From: Planctomycetaceae bacterium
Lineage (GTDB): Bacteria > Planctomycetota > Planctomycetia > Planctomycetales > Planctomycetaceae
Reading direction: 5' to 3'
NCBI GenBank assembly: GCA_014762625.1
Contig: JABURQ010000207.1
Coordinates: 1-47,348, forward strand
Length of the DNA stretch: 47,348 nucleotides
Part shown: positions 34,501 to 43,397 of the stretch, piece after piece
Layout of the letters: each line of letters starts with the position of its first letter
Position numbering within the stretch: the stretch's first letter is position 1
The notes under the pieces: generated by a model
What the model saw: only the letters and a program-made list of their open reading frames with translations
Told to the model about the DNA's origin: nothing
The model's database searches: none
Translations under genes and position numbers: made by a program

Positions 34501-34935
34501 GGTATCTTCCAAAAGACGAATCCGATCCTGTTCTTGAGAGTAATCGGCGACTCTATCTCCAAGGTGTTTTTTGAAGAAAGCAATGCGGTCCTTAACGGTT
34601 TGTGCAGCCAGGTCATCGTGTAACCAGTCCATGTGGGACCGATTATCCTCCACCCCTTTTTGCTGCCGAAACGTTTCCGCGATGTAAAACCGCCCCTGAG
34701 CGTCAATGCAAAACGCCACTGGATTTGCGAGATCGGGCTCCGCGGCTACGAGAGAAGGTTCCAGAAATTTCGGAATTTGAAACCCTTGAATCGCCTGTTT
34801 CCCTTCCGCAGAAGCATCCGAGATTTCTGGTTGATATTTCGATGCCTTCTCTTCGGACATAACTGTCGCGATCAGAGAGAAAGAAAACAAACAGAAATAA
34901 CAACAGGTGCGGAGAATAAAAAAAAGGTGCGACAT
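31510..34935 (-). CDS. PVC-type heme-binding protein: membrane-bound dehydrogenase, HEAT repeats and cytochrome c
   Basis: 1141 residues, typical of the Planctomycetes-Verrucomicrobia group. A signal peptide ([22 protein letters not shown]) leads to a six-bladed propeller dehydrogenase-like region (residues ~50-450), with [28 protein letters not shown] and [18 protein letters not shown]. A long middle part has HEAT-type repeats ([37 protein letters not shown]). The C-terminal domain carries the heme motif CRRCH, followed by [17 protein letters not shown]. It probably oxidises a sugar or alcohol in the periplasm and passes electrons to its own heme. The substrate is unknown. Stands alone as a transcription unit. 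Confidence 0.9.
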   Translation of the reverse strand: [1141 protein letters not shown]

Positions 34936-35044
34936 GAACTCAGTCTCACTGGTTACGAACAGAATGGCGGAACATAGAGTTGCTCAAAACAGATTATTCT
35001 GGTCGATTCAGCTACGAGTGACAACTGTGAATTGACATCGAATA

Positions 35045-36757
35045 TTAGTTGGGGGCATCCTGACGAATGACCGACGATCCGGGAGGAGGAGGGGCTTCTT
35101 CACGGGGAGAAACCGGCCAGGTAAGCGTAAAACGGCTTCCTTGCCCGACCTTGGTCTCAAAGATCAATTCTCCATCATGTTCGTGAATAATTTTTCGGGA
35201 GACGGCAAGTCCCAGTCCGGTTCCACGACCTCCTTTAGTGGAATGAAACGCCTCAAAAATCACTTGTCTTTGGTCCTCGGGAATTCCAGGACCGTTGTCG
35301 GCGACTGAAACATACAAACGGTCGCCCTCCGCATCGTATCCCGCTTTGACAACCAAGATCCCGTGCTCCACTTCCTCTACTGCATCAAGCGCGTTGGTAA
35401 GTAGATTGAGAATAGAACGATGGATCGACTCCACATCATAGCGACTTTCGGGAGTCTCATGATCCAGCTCAGTTCGAATCTCGACTCCCGCTTCTTCCGC
35501 TCTTTGTGAAACGATCTGAATCGCATCCTCAACCGTTTTGGAAAGGTCATTCACCGTGTAATCAGGCTCACGATCCTTACTCACAGAGAGCATATCTTGA
35601 ACGAGGTTGTAGATGCGATTCTGGTTTCGATCGACGATCTCCCAACCACTCCGGATGACCTCCGGTTTCGAACTCTCCAATCCGTTATCGATGAGGTAGA
35701 CCCCTCCCCGTATTCCCTGCAGAATATTTTTGATGTGGTGGCTGATCGCTGCGACCGCCTCTCCCATTGCCGCCATTCTCTCGGCTCTGATCAATGCTTC
35801 TTGATAACGGTGATTTTCGACCGTTAACGCTGCCTGTCGTCCGACCGCCATCAGCAAATGCAGATGAGCCTCAGTAAAGTGATTCTGATATTCATCATCG
35901 TGAGCAGGATGATTCCGCGTGGTATCGACATAGACAACACCAACCTGGTCATATTTTCCTTGCATGGGGACGCAAATTGCTTCTCGAATGCCCGCTTTGA
36001 GAATACTTTGCCCCGATTGAAATCGCTGATCCTGCTGAGCATCAGAGGTTCGAACGCCTCGTTTCTCAAGTTGGACATAATCAACGATAGTCCGTGAGAC
36101 AGGTATTTGTTGGGTGGATTTGTCACCCAAAGTGTGGACGGCATATGCCTCCAGATCGTCATTTGCAGGATTTTTGAGCAACATACAACCGCGTTCCGCG
36201 CCGACCGCATTCAAAACTTCTTCCAGAACCTGTTGCAGAATCTGATCTAAAGAGTGCGAAGAACTGACGGTTTCTTCAGTGATGCGATAAAGGGCCTGCA
36301 GATTCGCCAGGGTTGCGTGATCGTTTACCGTTTCCGGAAACTGCTCGGGGCCAAATATCAACTGGGACTCATCGAGAGAAGCTTGCGAAACAATACTGGA
36401 TCGATGCTCATCAGACGGATCGTGAAACAAGTGGATTTTATCGATAATGTCTGAAGGTTGGCCCATTTGCTGTGAAAACATCAAAGTCGTCCGGCCAATC
36501 AGAAGGGTATCACCATCGTCGAGGATCTGACGGGAGATCTTCTTCCCGTTGACGAGAGTTCCGTTCGAACTGTTCTCGTCAACGATCATAAATCGTCCCT
36601 CTTCCTGATGGAGAGTCGCATGCAGACGCGATACCTCCGTATCAGCCAGACGTATGTCGGAACCAATACCTCGACCAATCCGGTAGAGAGAGCGTTTGAG
36701 ATCGAAACGTGTTCCCTGACCTTCGCCATGAACAATCAAAAGAGTCGCGATCTTCAC
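35045..36757 (-). CDS. FHA-GAF sensor histidine kinase
   Basis: 570 residues, no membrane segments. Domains in order: FHA (residues ~1-95; RIGRGIGSDIRLADTEVSRLHA and the phosphothreonine pocket ENSSNGTLVNG), GAF (~165-315), a dimerisation helix with SHHIKNILQG (His 340/341), then the ATPase domain with N-box LLTNALDAVEE, G1 VADNGPGIPE and G2 GGRGTGLGLAVS. The His-box is not the common HE-[LI]-R-T-P form. A cytosolic kinase that reads a phosphopeptide and a small ligand is likely. No response regulator is adjacent, so the partner is elsewhere. Start is GTG at 36757; the neighbouring ATG is out of frame. Confidence 0.92.
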   Translation of the reverse strand: MKIATLLIVHGEGQGTRFDLKRSLYRIGRGIGSDIRLADTEVSRLHATLHQEEGRFMIVDENSSNGTLVNGKKISRQILDDGDTLLIGRTTLMFSQQMGQPSDIIDKIHLFHDPSDEHRSSIVSQASLDESQLIFGPEQFPETVNDHATLANLQALYRITEETVSSSHSLDQILQQVLEEVLNAVGAERGCMLLKNPANDDLEAYAVHTLGDKSTQQIPVSRTIVDYVQLEKRGVRTSDAQQDQRFQSGQSILKAGIREAICVPMQGKYDQVGVVYVDTTRNHPAHDDEYQNHFTEAHLHLLMAVGRQAALTVENHRYQEALIRAERMAAMGEAVAAISHHIKNILQGIRGGVYLIDNGLESSKPEVIRSGWEIVDRNQNRIYNLVQDMLSVSKDREPDYTVNDLSKTVEDAIQIVSQRAEEAGVEIRTELDHETPESRYDVESIHRSILNLLTNALDAVEEVEHGILVVKAGYDAEGDRLYVSVADNGPGIPEDQRQVIFEAFHSTKGGRGTGLGLAVSRKIIHEHDGELIFETKVGQGSRFTLTWPVSPREEAPPPPGSSVIRQDAPN

Positions 36758-36824
36758 AATTCCATGCTCATAATATTAGAGACGGAGTAATCATGTCATG
36801 CCGGGTTTATGGCATCATTGATTC

Positions 36825-37415
36825 TCAGTAAAGGCTGGTTGGGCGTGGTTCCGCATCTCGGTACATCGTGCGGACGATCCGAAAACCGATTTTTTTATAG
36901 AGTTCAATGGCTTGGCGGTTATCAGCAGTCACCTCAAGAGAAACTCGCGGTATCCCAATTTGCTGAAAACCATGCAGGCACCGTAACACGAGCGCCCGAC
37001 CTAGGCCGAGGGAGCGATGTTCAGGAATAACCCCCACGTTCTGAATAGCGCCCACCATCGATGTGTGAGCTAGCCCCTGAATGGTGCCGACATCATGGAG
37101 AAGATCATCCTCCAGAGAACGATACGAAATCAACCATGTCGCTTCAGGTAGAAAACTTGACTGCCTTGCAATGTCCTGCATCAAGCGAAGACAACCTTCA
37201 CGTTCTCCGAGACAGGGAAAGACTCGCGAGTCAAGTTCGTCCCGAAAACAGAGATGTTTTGTTTCTGCGTGCCGCTCCAGAACCGTATGAATATCGACAG
37301 AGTGATTCCAAGCGGTCCAAAGATAACCTTCAGGGAGGTTTGCAAGAGGCAATTCACGTTGTCGGAGATTGATCTCCATTCGGAATCTGCGATAGTAAGT
37401 CACATCCTGCAACAT
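36825..37415 (-). CDS. GNAT-family N-acetyltransferase
   Basis: 196 residues. The C-terminal half holds the acetyl-CoA binding signature, VGAIQNVGVIPEHRSLGLGRALVLRCLHGF (Q/R-x-x-G-x-G/A variant), and NRQAIELYKKIGFRIVRTMYR, the usual final motif. The N-terminal half is less conserved and could carry substrate specificity. GAGGTG lies seven bases before ATG 37415; an in-frame TTG at 37439 is a weaker choice. Acetylation target unknown; may act on a protein N-terminus, antibiotic or small amine. It follows the kinase gene divergently from the tRNA pair and has no obvious partner. Confidence 0.88.
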   Translation of the reverse strand: MLQDVTYYRRFRMEINLRQRELPLANLPEGYLWTAWNHSVDIHTVLERHAETKHLCFRDELDSRVFPCLGEREGCLRLMQDIARQSSFLPEATWLISYRSLEDDLLHDVGTIQGLAHTSMVGAIQNVGVIPEHRSLGLGRALVLRCLHGFQQIGIPRVSLEVTADNRQAIELYKKIGFRIVRTMYRDAEPRPTSLY

Positions 37416-37439
37416 GGATGAACACCTCAAAGTTTCCAA

Positions 37440-37731
37440 GAGACTACTCAGGTGGACTGAGAGCTTTATTTGATTCTACCATGGTTCAGACCAAGGTCAA
37501 TCATTGAGTGCATTCTTCCCTAATATTTGTAATTGTATGGACTTAGCGAATGAGAAAACACAGGTTGTGACTTGTTTCACGCTCCTTTTGCTAACAATCA
37601 CACCACCTTGTCTTTTCAACCCATTGTCGATTGCATGAACCTGTGTGACTGTGGAAATGTCTTATGATGACGGCCCGTCTAAGCAATCGATAGATGGAAA
37701 CAAGGTTTCAAAAAAGTAGACGCGTGATGAC
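37440..37731. other. Intergenic region upstream of the tRNA pair
   Basis: No open frame, RNA gene or repeat is evident in these ~290 bases. A short ACTCAG/CTGAG hairpin occurs near 37446, without a T-tract strong enough to call a terminator. Confidence 0.4.
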
Positions 37732-37759
37732 TTGAACCCGTAAGGAGATTCGATAAGAT
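37732..37759 (+). promoter_or_regulatory. Candidate promoter of the tRNA-Met/tRNA-Val unit
   Basis: TTGAAC, 16 bases, TAAGAT. A start near 37766 would leave a leader of about 14 bases before the first tRNA. Spacing and position are right for a stable RNA promoter. Confidence 0.5.
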
Positions 37760-37779
37760 TTGAACCACATGAGGTTTGC

Positions 37780-37853
37780 GGCGGAGTAGCTCAGTTGGTT
37801 AGAGCAGCGGAATCATAATCCGCGTGTCGGGGGTTCAAGTCCCTCCTCCGCTA
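37780..37853 (+). tRNA. tRNA-Met (anticodon CAT)
   Basis: A 74-base cloverleaf: acceptor GGCGGAG/CTCCGCT (first pair G-U), D-arm GCTC/GAGC, anticodon stem GCGGA/TCCGC with loop ATCATAA (CAT), T-arm GGGGG/CCCTC with TTCAAGT, discriminator A. CCA is not encoded. The absence of a C1-A72 mismatch argues for the elongator rather than the initiator form. Isoleucine-2 with a modified C34 cannot be fully excluded. Confidence 0.93.
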
Positions 37854-37911
37854 CTTCTTGATCAGATACAATCACTTTTGTGAAGAATATCCTATAGATC
37901 ACGATGATTTC

Positions 37912-37985
37912 GGGCGTATAGCTCAGTTGGTTAGAGTGCGTCGTTGACATCGACGAGGTCACTGGTTCGAATCCAGTTACGCCCA
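37912..37985 (+). tRNA. tRNA-Val (anticodon GAC)
   Basis: A 74-base cloverleaf: acceptor GGGCGTA/TACGCCC, D-arm GCTC/GAGT, anticodon stem CGTCG/CGACG with loop TTGACAT (GAC), T-arm ACTGG/CCAGT with TTCGAAT, discriminator A, no encoded CCA. It lies 58 bases after the tRNA-Met on the same strand and shares the terminator that follows. Confidence 0.96.
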
Positions 37986-37988
37986 TTT

Positions 37989-38019
37989 ACCTCTCAGATT
38001 CTCTGAGAGGTTTTTTTTT
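37989..38019 (+). terminator. Rho-independent terminator of the tRNA pair
   Basis: Perfect 10-bp stem ACCTCTCAGA/TCTGAGAGGT with loop TTC, followed by eight further T. It starts four bases after the tRNA-Val discriminator base. Confidence 0.95.
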
Positions 38020-38058
38020 GATGAAACATCTTTGCTTTTATTAACTTTGAAGGTGCGT

Positions 38059-38092
38059 AAAAAAACCGGGCTGGTCTGATGACCAACCCGGT
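38059..38092 (-). terminator. Rho-independent terminator of the porin gene
   Basis: Read on the minus strand: stem of 12 positions with one internal mismatch (ACCGGG..TGGTC/GACCA..CCCGGT, four-base loop), followed by seven T. It lies 40 bases after the porin stop codon. Confidence 0.9.
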
Positions 38093-38131
38093 CAATTTCC
38101 TGACGCAGGGTCTCTTCTACAGGATTGTCGA

Positions 38132-39403
38132 TCAGAACGTGATAATCACGTCAGAACCGAATGTCGTGTAGTTAATTTGAGGATCACCACTGTTGAGGTC
38201 TCCTCCACCAGACCAGTCGTGACGAACTTCAGGTCGCACGATCAGCCAATCGCCAGTCGTGTTTCCACAGCTGTCTGTCGAAACAAGCGGCTTGATATTC
38301 ACCCCGGCCGTGACTTCGTAGATCGACTGAGATCCATCTCCAACCGGTGAGCTTCCTGATTTCCACCATTCGGCACGAAGACCAGCAGCCAACTTGTCAC
38401 TAATTGTATAGAACAAGTATTGATTAATGGCCAACTGATGATCGCCACCAGAGTTGGTATCAACTAGGTCGGTCTGGAAAACGTAGTTCAAGTCATCGGT
38501 CAACACGACGTCAAGCACCAAGCTGTGTGAGTAACCTTCCCCACGCCAGCCGAGATCTCCGAGGGTAGTGATGTATGTGGCCGTCACATTATCACCCAGG
38601 CCAACACTGGCACCACCAAGGAAGTTACTTCCATCATCGTATTGATCGAAGCCTGTGTCCCATCCGGCAGTCCACCCACCGTATAGTTCCACATTGTCGC
38701 TCGCCGTGTAAGTCACCAAAGCACCACTGTGAGTAAACGGTTCATTATTGAACATGGTGTAGGCGTGGCTGTAAAAGAAGTTATCCGGGGCAGTCACAAC
38801 CTCGTAACCGACGAGGGTGTAAAAGTGGCCGAATTTAACATTCCAGTCACCATTGGCTACTTCACCGTACAGCTGCGGAATCGCGAAACCGTACAGGCCA
38901 TGATTCCAGTTATCACGGTTATCAAAAGACTCCGATGCTCCGAAAGCGACAGTATCATCGGCATCCAGTCCGTACATCATGTCCACGCGGAAACCAAAAT
39001 CCGTCCCGCAGGATCCGTCGGCTGCTTTTTCCACATACAGCCAAGCCTGATTCAAACCCTGACGCTGATCGGAACCTGCAACCTGTTTGTCGTTGAAGTT
39101 CAAATCGAAGCGTGAAGAAGAATCACTTTGGTACCCGTACTGAACCCAACCACCAACATCGATTCCGGAATCTCCACCACCGAGAAGTGAACAGCCATTT
39201 CCACAGCCAGTTGCGGAGCAACTGTCGCCGCACATGTCACCACATGCATCTCCGCATCCACTGCCAAACACACTGTCGACACTCATGGTCTCAAACAGAT
39301 CGAGCTCGATGGCAGACGCCTGCCCCGTTCCCGCTGTCAGCATTCCGGCAGCAGCGACGCAGCCGAGAAGCCATTGTTTTTTGAATAAGTTTTTCAGAAA
39401 CAT
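38132..39403 (-). CDS. OmpL-like beta-barrel porin (bbp2 family)
   Basis: 423 residues. A signal peptide (MFLKNLFKKQWLLGCVAAAGMLTAG) is followed by a Cys-rich stretch of about 35 residues (GCGDACGDMCGDSCSATGCGNGC) and then a barrel built of alternating aromatic/hydrophobic strands, such as GGWVQYGYQSDSSSRFDLNFN, DFGFRVDMMYGLDADDTVAFG and TSFGSDVIITF-like ends; the final residue is Phe, usual for outer-membrane proteins. This fits the putative beta-barrel porin-2 family common in planctomycetes. Role: diffusion pore, substrate unknown. AGGAGG lies nine bases before ATG 39403. Confidence 0.88.
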   Translation of the reverse strand: MFLKNLFKKQWLLGCVAAAGMLTAGTGQASAIELDLFETMSVDSVFGSGCGDACGDMCGDSCSATGCGNGCSLLGGGDSGIDVGGWVQYGYQSDSSSRFDLNFNDKQVAGSDQRQGLNQAWLYVEKAADGSCGTDFGFRVDMMYGLDADDTVAFGASESFDNRDNWNHGLYGFAIPQLYGEVANGDWNVKFGHFYTLVGYEVVTAPDNFFYSHAYTMFNNEPFTHSGALVTYTASDNVELYGGWTAGWDTGFDQYDDGSNFLGGASVGLGDNVTATYITTLGDLGWRGEGYSHSLVLDVVLTDDLNYVFQTDLVDTNSGGDHQLAINQYLFYTISDKLAAGLRAEWWKSGSSPVGDGSQSIYEVTAGVNIKPLVSTDSCGNTTGDWLIVRPEVRHDWSGGGDLNSGDPQINYTTFGSDVIITF

Positions 39404-39802
39404 CCTGTATTTCCTCCTGAATTTGTAGGTTCTCATCCGTCCTATGAAGCCCTCGGGCTGTTGTGCATCGTTCTCCTTTGCATCACTGCTCAGGAAGATA
39501 CTTACCCTGTCAGGAAACTTCCCGATGCCACCTGGGCATGCAGGAAGAAAGAACGCGAGCGCACATTTAGGACTCTTTTTTTTTATCGGAACCGGCTCAA
39601 GGCCACAGCACCAAAAGAAAAAGAGACCGCACAGTGGGAATTATCGATACAGTGCCACGCAAGTTGCCTACCTGCCTGCTTGCTTAACACATTAAGCTTA
39701 TCGGTTTGAAAGAACGACAAAGCTGAGCCAAAACACTACAAATACAGAGTCTATGAGAAATCTCCCCATTCGAATCATAGGGGAGTATTTTATACCCTCG
39801 CT
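39404..39802. other. Intergenic region between thrS and porin genes
   Basis: 399 bases that must hold the porin promoter (minus strand) and the end of the thrS transcript. A run of nine T at 39567-39575 and several direct CCTGC repeats around 39672 are visible. I see no convincing small gene; the two plus-strand frames here have no ribosome site. Confidence 0.45.
39762..39785 (-). terminator. Possible hairpin terminator after thrS
   Basis: CTCCCC and GGGGAG form a 6-bp stem with a 12-base loop, 18 bases past the thrS stop. The minus-strand T-tract after it is short (ATTTCT), so this is only a candidate. Confidence 0.3.
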
Positions 39803-42001
39803 CTAATATTCGTTGGAAACTTCCGATGCTGCTTCAATTCCTGAGAAATCTGCTTCAAATGATTGCCGAATAATTTTTTCTTTCACTTCTTTTTTGAGCT
39901 TGGAAATGGCCTCATCAATGGGCATTTCACCCAAATCACCATCAATTCTGTCTCTCAGTGAGACGGCCCCTTGCGCCTCCTCCTGAGCCCCTACAATGAC
40001 CATATAGGGTATCAAATCCAACTGGGCTTGACGGATCTTTGCGTTGACCTTGGCACTGTGCTGATCCACAGTGATTCGAAATCCGGCTGATCGAAATTGC
40101 GACTCGACCTGCTTTGCGTAATCGAGATGCTTGTCACTCAGTGGCAAAATGCGAACCTGTTCCGGGGCCAGCCAGAGCGGAAAAGCCCCAGCGAAATGTT
40201 CGATCAACATTCCCACGAACCGCTCCATCGACCCAAATGGAGCACGATGGATCATAACGGGACGATGTGCAGCGTTGTCGCTTCCAATATATTCTAGCTC
40301 AAAGCGTTCCGGCAGATTGTAGTCGAGCTGAACAGTCCCTAATTGCCATTCTCGCCCGAGGCAGTCGCGAACCATGAAATCTGCCTTGGGGCCGTAAAAC
40401 GCTGCTTCACCGGGTTCTTCCACAAAATTAAATCCTGCCTCTGTCAAGACGTGCCTCAACGTCGCTTCCGCCCGATCCCAGTTCTCTGCCGAACCAACGT
40501 ACTTATTACTATCTGGATCTCGTAGGGAGAGTACCACGCGGTAGTCTTCAAGCCCCACACTCTTCAAGACGAACTGGACAAGTTCGAGAGTGGAACGAAA
40601 CTCTTCCTCGACTTGGTCAGGAGTACAAAAGAGGTGCGCGTCATCCTGGGTCAAGCCGCGCACGCGCAACATACCGTTGAGTTCACCAGATTGCTCGTGA
40701 CGATAAACTGTTCCAAATTCAGCGAGTCGAACGGGGAGATCTCGATAACTGCGTGGTTGTGACTTATAAATCTGAACGTGATGTGGACAGTTCATTGGCT
40801 TGAGCAGATATCGTTCCTGCTGATCTTGCCATTTTCGTAACACCTGAAGTTTGTCTTCGACGGAACCGGATTTTGGAAATGCTGACAAATCGATTCCCAT
40901 CACGGCAGCGGCCTCTAGAAGTTTTTGTTCTTCGTCTGCGGAAGGCTCGACATAATCCTCATCTTTCGGATCCAGTTTACGAATCCAGAAATCGATCATC
41001 TGCCCACCATCGTGTCCAAAAATGGGCGTGAACTGGGAATCGCGATAGTAGGGAAAATGACCACTCATCTCGTAAAGCTTGGCCCGCCCGATATGAGGCG
41101 AATAAACTGGTTCGTAACCCCGATTAAGCAGCTCCCGTTTGATGAAATCCTCGAGTAATGACCTGACAATCGCCCCCTTGGGTTGCCACAAACAAAGTCC
41201 CTGACCAACGTCATTGGAGATTGTGAACAAGCCTAATTTTTTGCCCAGAACCCGATGATCCCGACGCTTGGCTTCCTCAATCTGATTGAGATATTTATTC
41301 AAATCTTTCTTGCTGAACCAGGCGGTTCCATAGAGTCTTTGCAAACGACGATTCTGAGCATCACCCTTCCAATACGATCCCGCCACCGATAGCAATTTGA
41401 ACGCCTTGATCTTGCCGGCATCAGGGATATGTGGCCCCCGACACAGGTCGACAAACTCGCCCTGACGGTAGAAACTGAGTGTATGGTGATCGGCAAGTCC
41501 CGTTTCAATGTGTTCGACTTTCAGGCTTTGATCCATCCCATCGCAAAATTTGAGTGCTTCATCCCGATCGAGTGAGAACCGTTCAAACGGTTCTTTCTGC
41601 TTGATAATCGATTTCATTTCCGATTCGATCCGAGCAAAATCATCCTCACTGATGGGACGCTCCAGATCGAAGTCGTAGTAAAATCCTTGCCCCAATGTGG
41701 GACCAAATGCGAGATTGACTCCCGGATAGAGTTTCATGACCGCACGAGCCATCACATGAGCGCACGAATGTCTTAAGACACCAAGGGCTTCGGGATCCCG
41801 CTCAGTCAACAGGCGAAGAGGAATAGGCCGCGTTTCCGTCACTTCTTCAAGAGGACGCATGGCATCTACAATGAGTCCGTCGATTTCCGCAGCAACGGTC
41901 GCATCCGCCAATCGTGAACCGATGCTGGCAGCGACATCCAAAGCAGAAGAATTCTCCGGATACTCTTTTTCGGTTTCGTCCGGAAGCTTCACAGTAATCA
42001 T
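39803..42001 (-). CDS. thrS: Threonyl-tRNA synthetase with an extra internal segment
   Basis: Class II synthetase that charges tRNA-Thr. 732 residues, longer than the usual ~640. An N-terminal TGS domain ([19 protein letters not shown]..) and the editing domain with [12 protein letters not shown] and [15 protein letters not shown] precede the catalytic core: [41 protein letters not shown], then [24 protein letters not shown] and [21 protein letters not shown]. The C-terminal anticodon domain has [11 protein letters not shown]. About 65 extra residues lie between PIFGHDGG and [14 protein letters not shown] 42001 has GAGA upstream and begins at the TGS domain; GTG 42082 would add 27 residues. 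Confidence 0.96.
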   Translation of the reverse strand: MITVKLPDETEKEYPENSSALDVAASIGSRLADATVAAEIDGLIVDAMRPLEEVTETRPIPLRLLTERDPEALGVLRHSCAHVMARAVMKLYPGVNLAFGPTLGQGFYYDFDLERPISEDDFARIESEMKSIIKQKEPFERFSLDRDEALKFCDGMDQSLKVEHIETGLADHHTLSFYRQGEFVDLCRGPHIPDAGKIKAFKLLSVAGSYWKGDAQNRRLQRLYGTAWFSKKDLNKYLNQIEEAKRRDHRVLGKKLGLFTISNDVGQGLCLWQPKGAIVRSLLEDFIKRELLNRGYEPVYSPHIGRAKLYEMSGHFPYYRDSQFTPIFGHDGGQMIDFWIRKLDPKDEDYVEPSADEEQKLLEAAAVMGIDLSAFPKSGSVEDKLQVLRKWQDQQERYLLKPMNCPHHVQIYKSQPRSYRDLPVRLAEFGTVYRHEQSGELNGMLRVRGLTQDDAHLFCTPDQVEEEFRSTLELVQFVLKSVGLEDYRVVLSLRDPDSNKYVGSAENWDRAEATLRHVLTEAGFNFVEEPGEAAFYGPKADFMVRDCLGREWQLGTVQLDYNLPERFELEYIGSDNAAHRPVMIHRAPFGSMERFVGMLIEHFAGAFPLWLAPEQVRILPLSDKHLDYAKQVESQFRSAGFRITVDQHSAKVNAKIRQAQLDLIPYMVIVGAQEEAQGAVSLRDRIDGDLGEMPIDEAISKLKKEVKEKIIRQSFEADFSGIEAASEVSNEY

Positions 42002-42259
42002 GTGATTCTCAATGAGAAAAGGAAGACCGGCCGAGCCGCCGATACGAAGGGCGTCACTCTTTAAGCACGATCGAATTGCCACTTGACGTTATATCTGGGA
42101 ATGCATTGTCGCGTCAACCATCCCTCAAAGCATTCCTGAATTCTCGATGAAGGTTGATGAGATCGCCAACGCGAGGGTTCCTTCGATTCAAATGAGACGA
42201 TAGGTTAGCTTTAAGCTCTCTTAAACACTTTCCCTGTCGTCCTTTCATGGAAACCGGAC

Positions 42260-43021
42260 ATGCAAATACTGCTTACCAACGATGATGGAATTCACTCCCC
42301 CGGCCTGCACGCTCTCTACGATCAACTGCAACGTCTCGGGCAAGTCCAACTCGTTGCTCCGGCGGTCGAACAAAGCGGTGTCGGCCTTTCCATCACTTAT
42401 CTGCATCCACTTCAGGTTCGAGAAGAACTCCAAAACAACGAGCACTATGGTTGGGCAGTGCATGGTAGTCCGGCGGACTGCGTCAAGATGGGGGTCCTTG
42501 AATATTGTGAAGAACGTCCCGACCTGATCGTGAGCGGTATTAACTCCGGTTCGAACGTCGGAATCAATGTTCTCTACTCCGGCACCGTTGCCGGTGCGAT
42601 CGAAGGGTCATTTTTTGGCATTACTTCGGTAGCTGTCTCCAAAGCAATCGAGACGCAACCCGATTACGAAAAAACGGCTCGCTCAGCAGTCGACGTGATT
42701 GCCCAGATTCTCGATCAGAATCCTCCTGAAGGATCACTCTGGAATCTCAACTTTCCCGATGAATCATTCGGCCATCCAAAAGGACTTAAAGTCTGCAAGC
42801 TCGGAGTTCGCCGCTTCAAGGAAGAGTTGGAAAAACGAATCGACCCTCGGGGTCGCCCCTACTACTGGAGTGGAATCGATTACCTCGTGAATAAGGACAT
42901 GGAATCAGGAACGGATCTTCGTGAAGTTGCGGACGGGTATGTGACACTGACCCCCATGCACTTCGATCTCACGAATCATGAGGGGATCAAGCAATACAAT
43001 GCAGTGGACTGGGAACTGTGA
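42260..43021 (+). CDS. surE: SurE 5'/3'-nucleotidase
   Basis: Divalent-metal survival protein that dephosphorylates nucleoside monophosphates. 253 residues, normal. The N-terminal metal motif ILLTNDDGIHSPGLHAL carries Asp 8 and Asp 9, and the second motif SGINSGSNVGINVLYSGTVAGA supplies the Asn and Ser of the site. VHGSPADCVKMG and the final LTNHEG-type segments are also conserved. It is divergent from thrS, with 258 bases between start codons. Cytoplasmic. No pcm or rpoS gene is near, as seen around surE in proteobacteria. Confidence 0.95.
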   Translation: MQILLTNDDGIHSPGLHALYDQLQRLGQVQLVAPAVEQSGVGLSITYLHPLQVREELQNNEHYGWAVHGSPADCVKMGVLEYCEERPDLIVSGINSGSNVGINVLYSGTVAGAIEGSFFGITSVAVSKAIETQPDYEKTARSAVDVIAQILDQNPPEGSLWNLNFPDESFGHPKGLKVCKLGVRRFKEELEKRIDPRGRPYYWSGIDYLVNKDMESGTDLREVADGYVTLTPMHFDLTNHEGIKQYNAVDWEL

Positions 43022-43199
43022 CGTATGTGCAGGAAGTCTATATATTATTAACCATCTTCCATGAATCGCTGTCTTCTGAAGATTGCAACTTGCTCGACCA
43101 AACTTCTTGCACTAAGCTCCAGATAAGGCCAAACACAACGTTGTTGAGCCTGTGAAGTCCTACAAAAAACATACTTCTTCAGATCACAACACGCCAAAA

Positions 43200-43397
43200 A
43201 TGAACGTCTCAACACTCGCCTACATCGGGCCTGAAAACGCAATGCCGCTCTTATCTGCCATCGCCACACTCATTGGCGTTGTTCTTATGGCGGGCAAAAC
43301 CACTTTGAAGTTGATTTTTCAAACGGTTCTTAGTTTTGTCGGCTTAGCTGGCGATTCCCGGGAGGTCAAAGCCGCCGATTCCAGTCAAAACTCTTAG
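43200..43397 (+). CDS. Small membrane protein with YIGP motif
   Basis: 65 residues (81 if GTG at 43152 is used). A single hydrophobic helix (PLLSAIATLIGVVLMAGKTTLKLIF) follows NVSTLAYIGPENAM. From memory, small proteins opening with a YIGP motif are often found beside alkaline-phosphatase-superfamily genes; here it stands 97 bases before one. The N-terminus starting at MNVSTLAYIGP fits that pattern best, so I choose 43200; neither start has a clear ribosome site. The C-terminus is Ser/Lys-rich and probably cytoplasmic or periplasmic depending on topology. Possibly a partner or membrane adaptor of the next gene. Confidence 0.6.
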   Translation: MNVSTLAYIGPENAMPLLSAIATLIGVVLMAGKTTLKLIFQTVLSFVGLAGDSREVKAADSSQNS

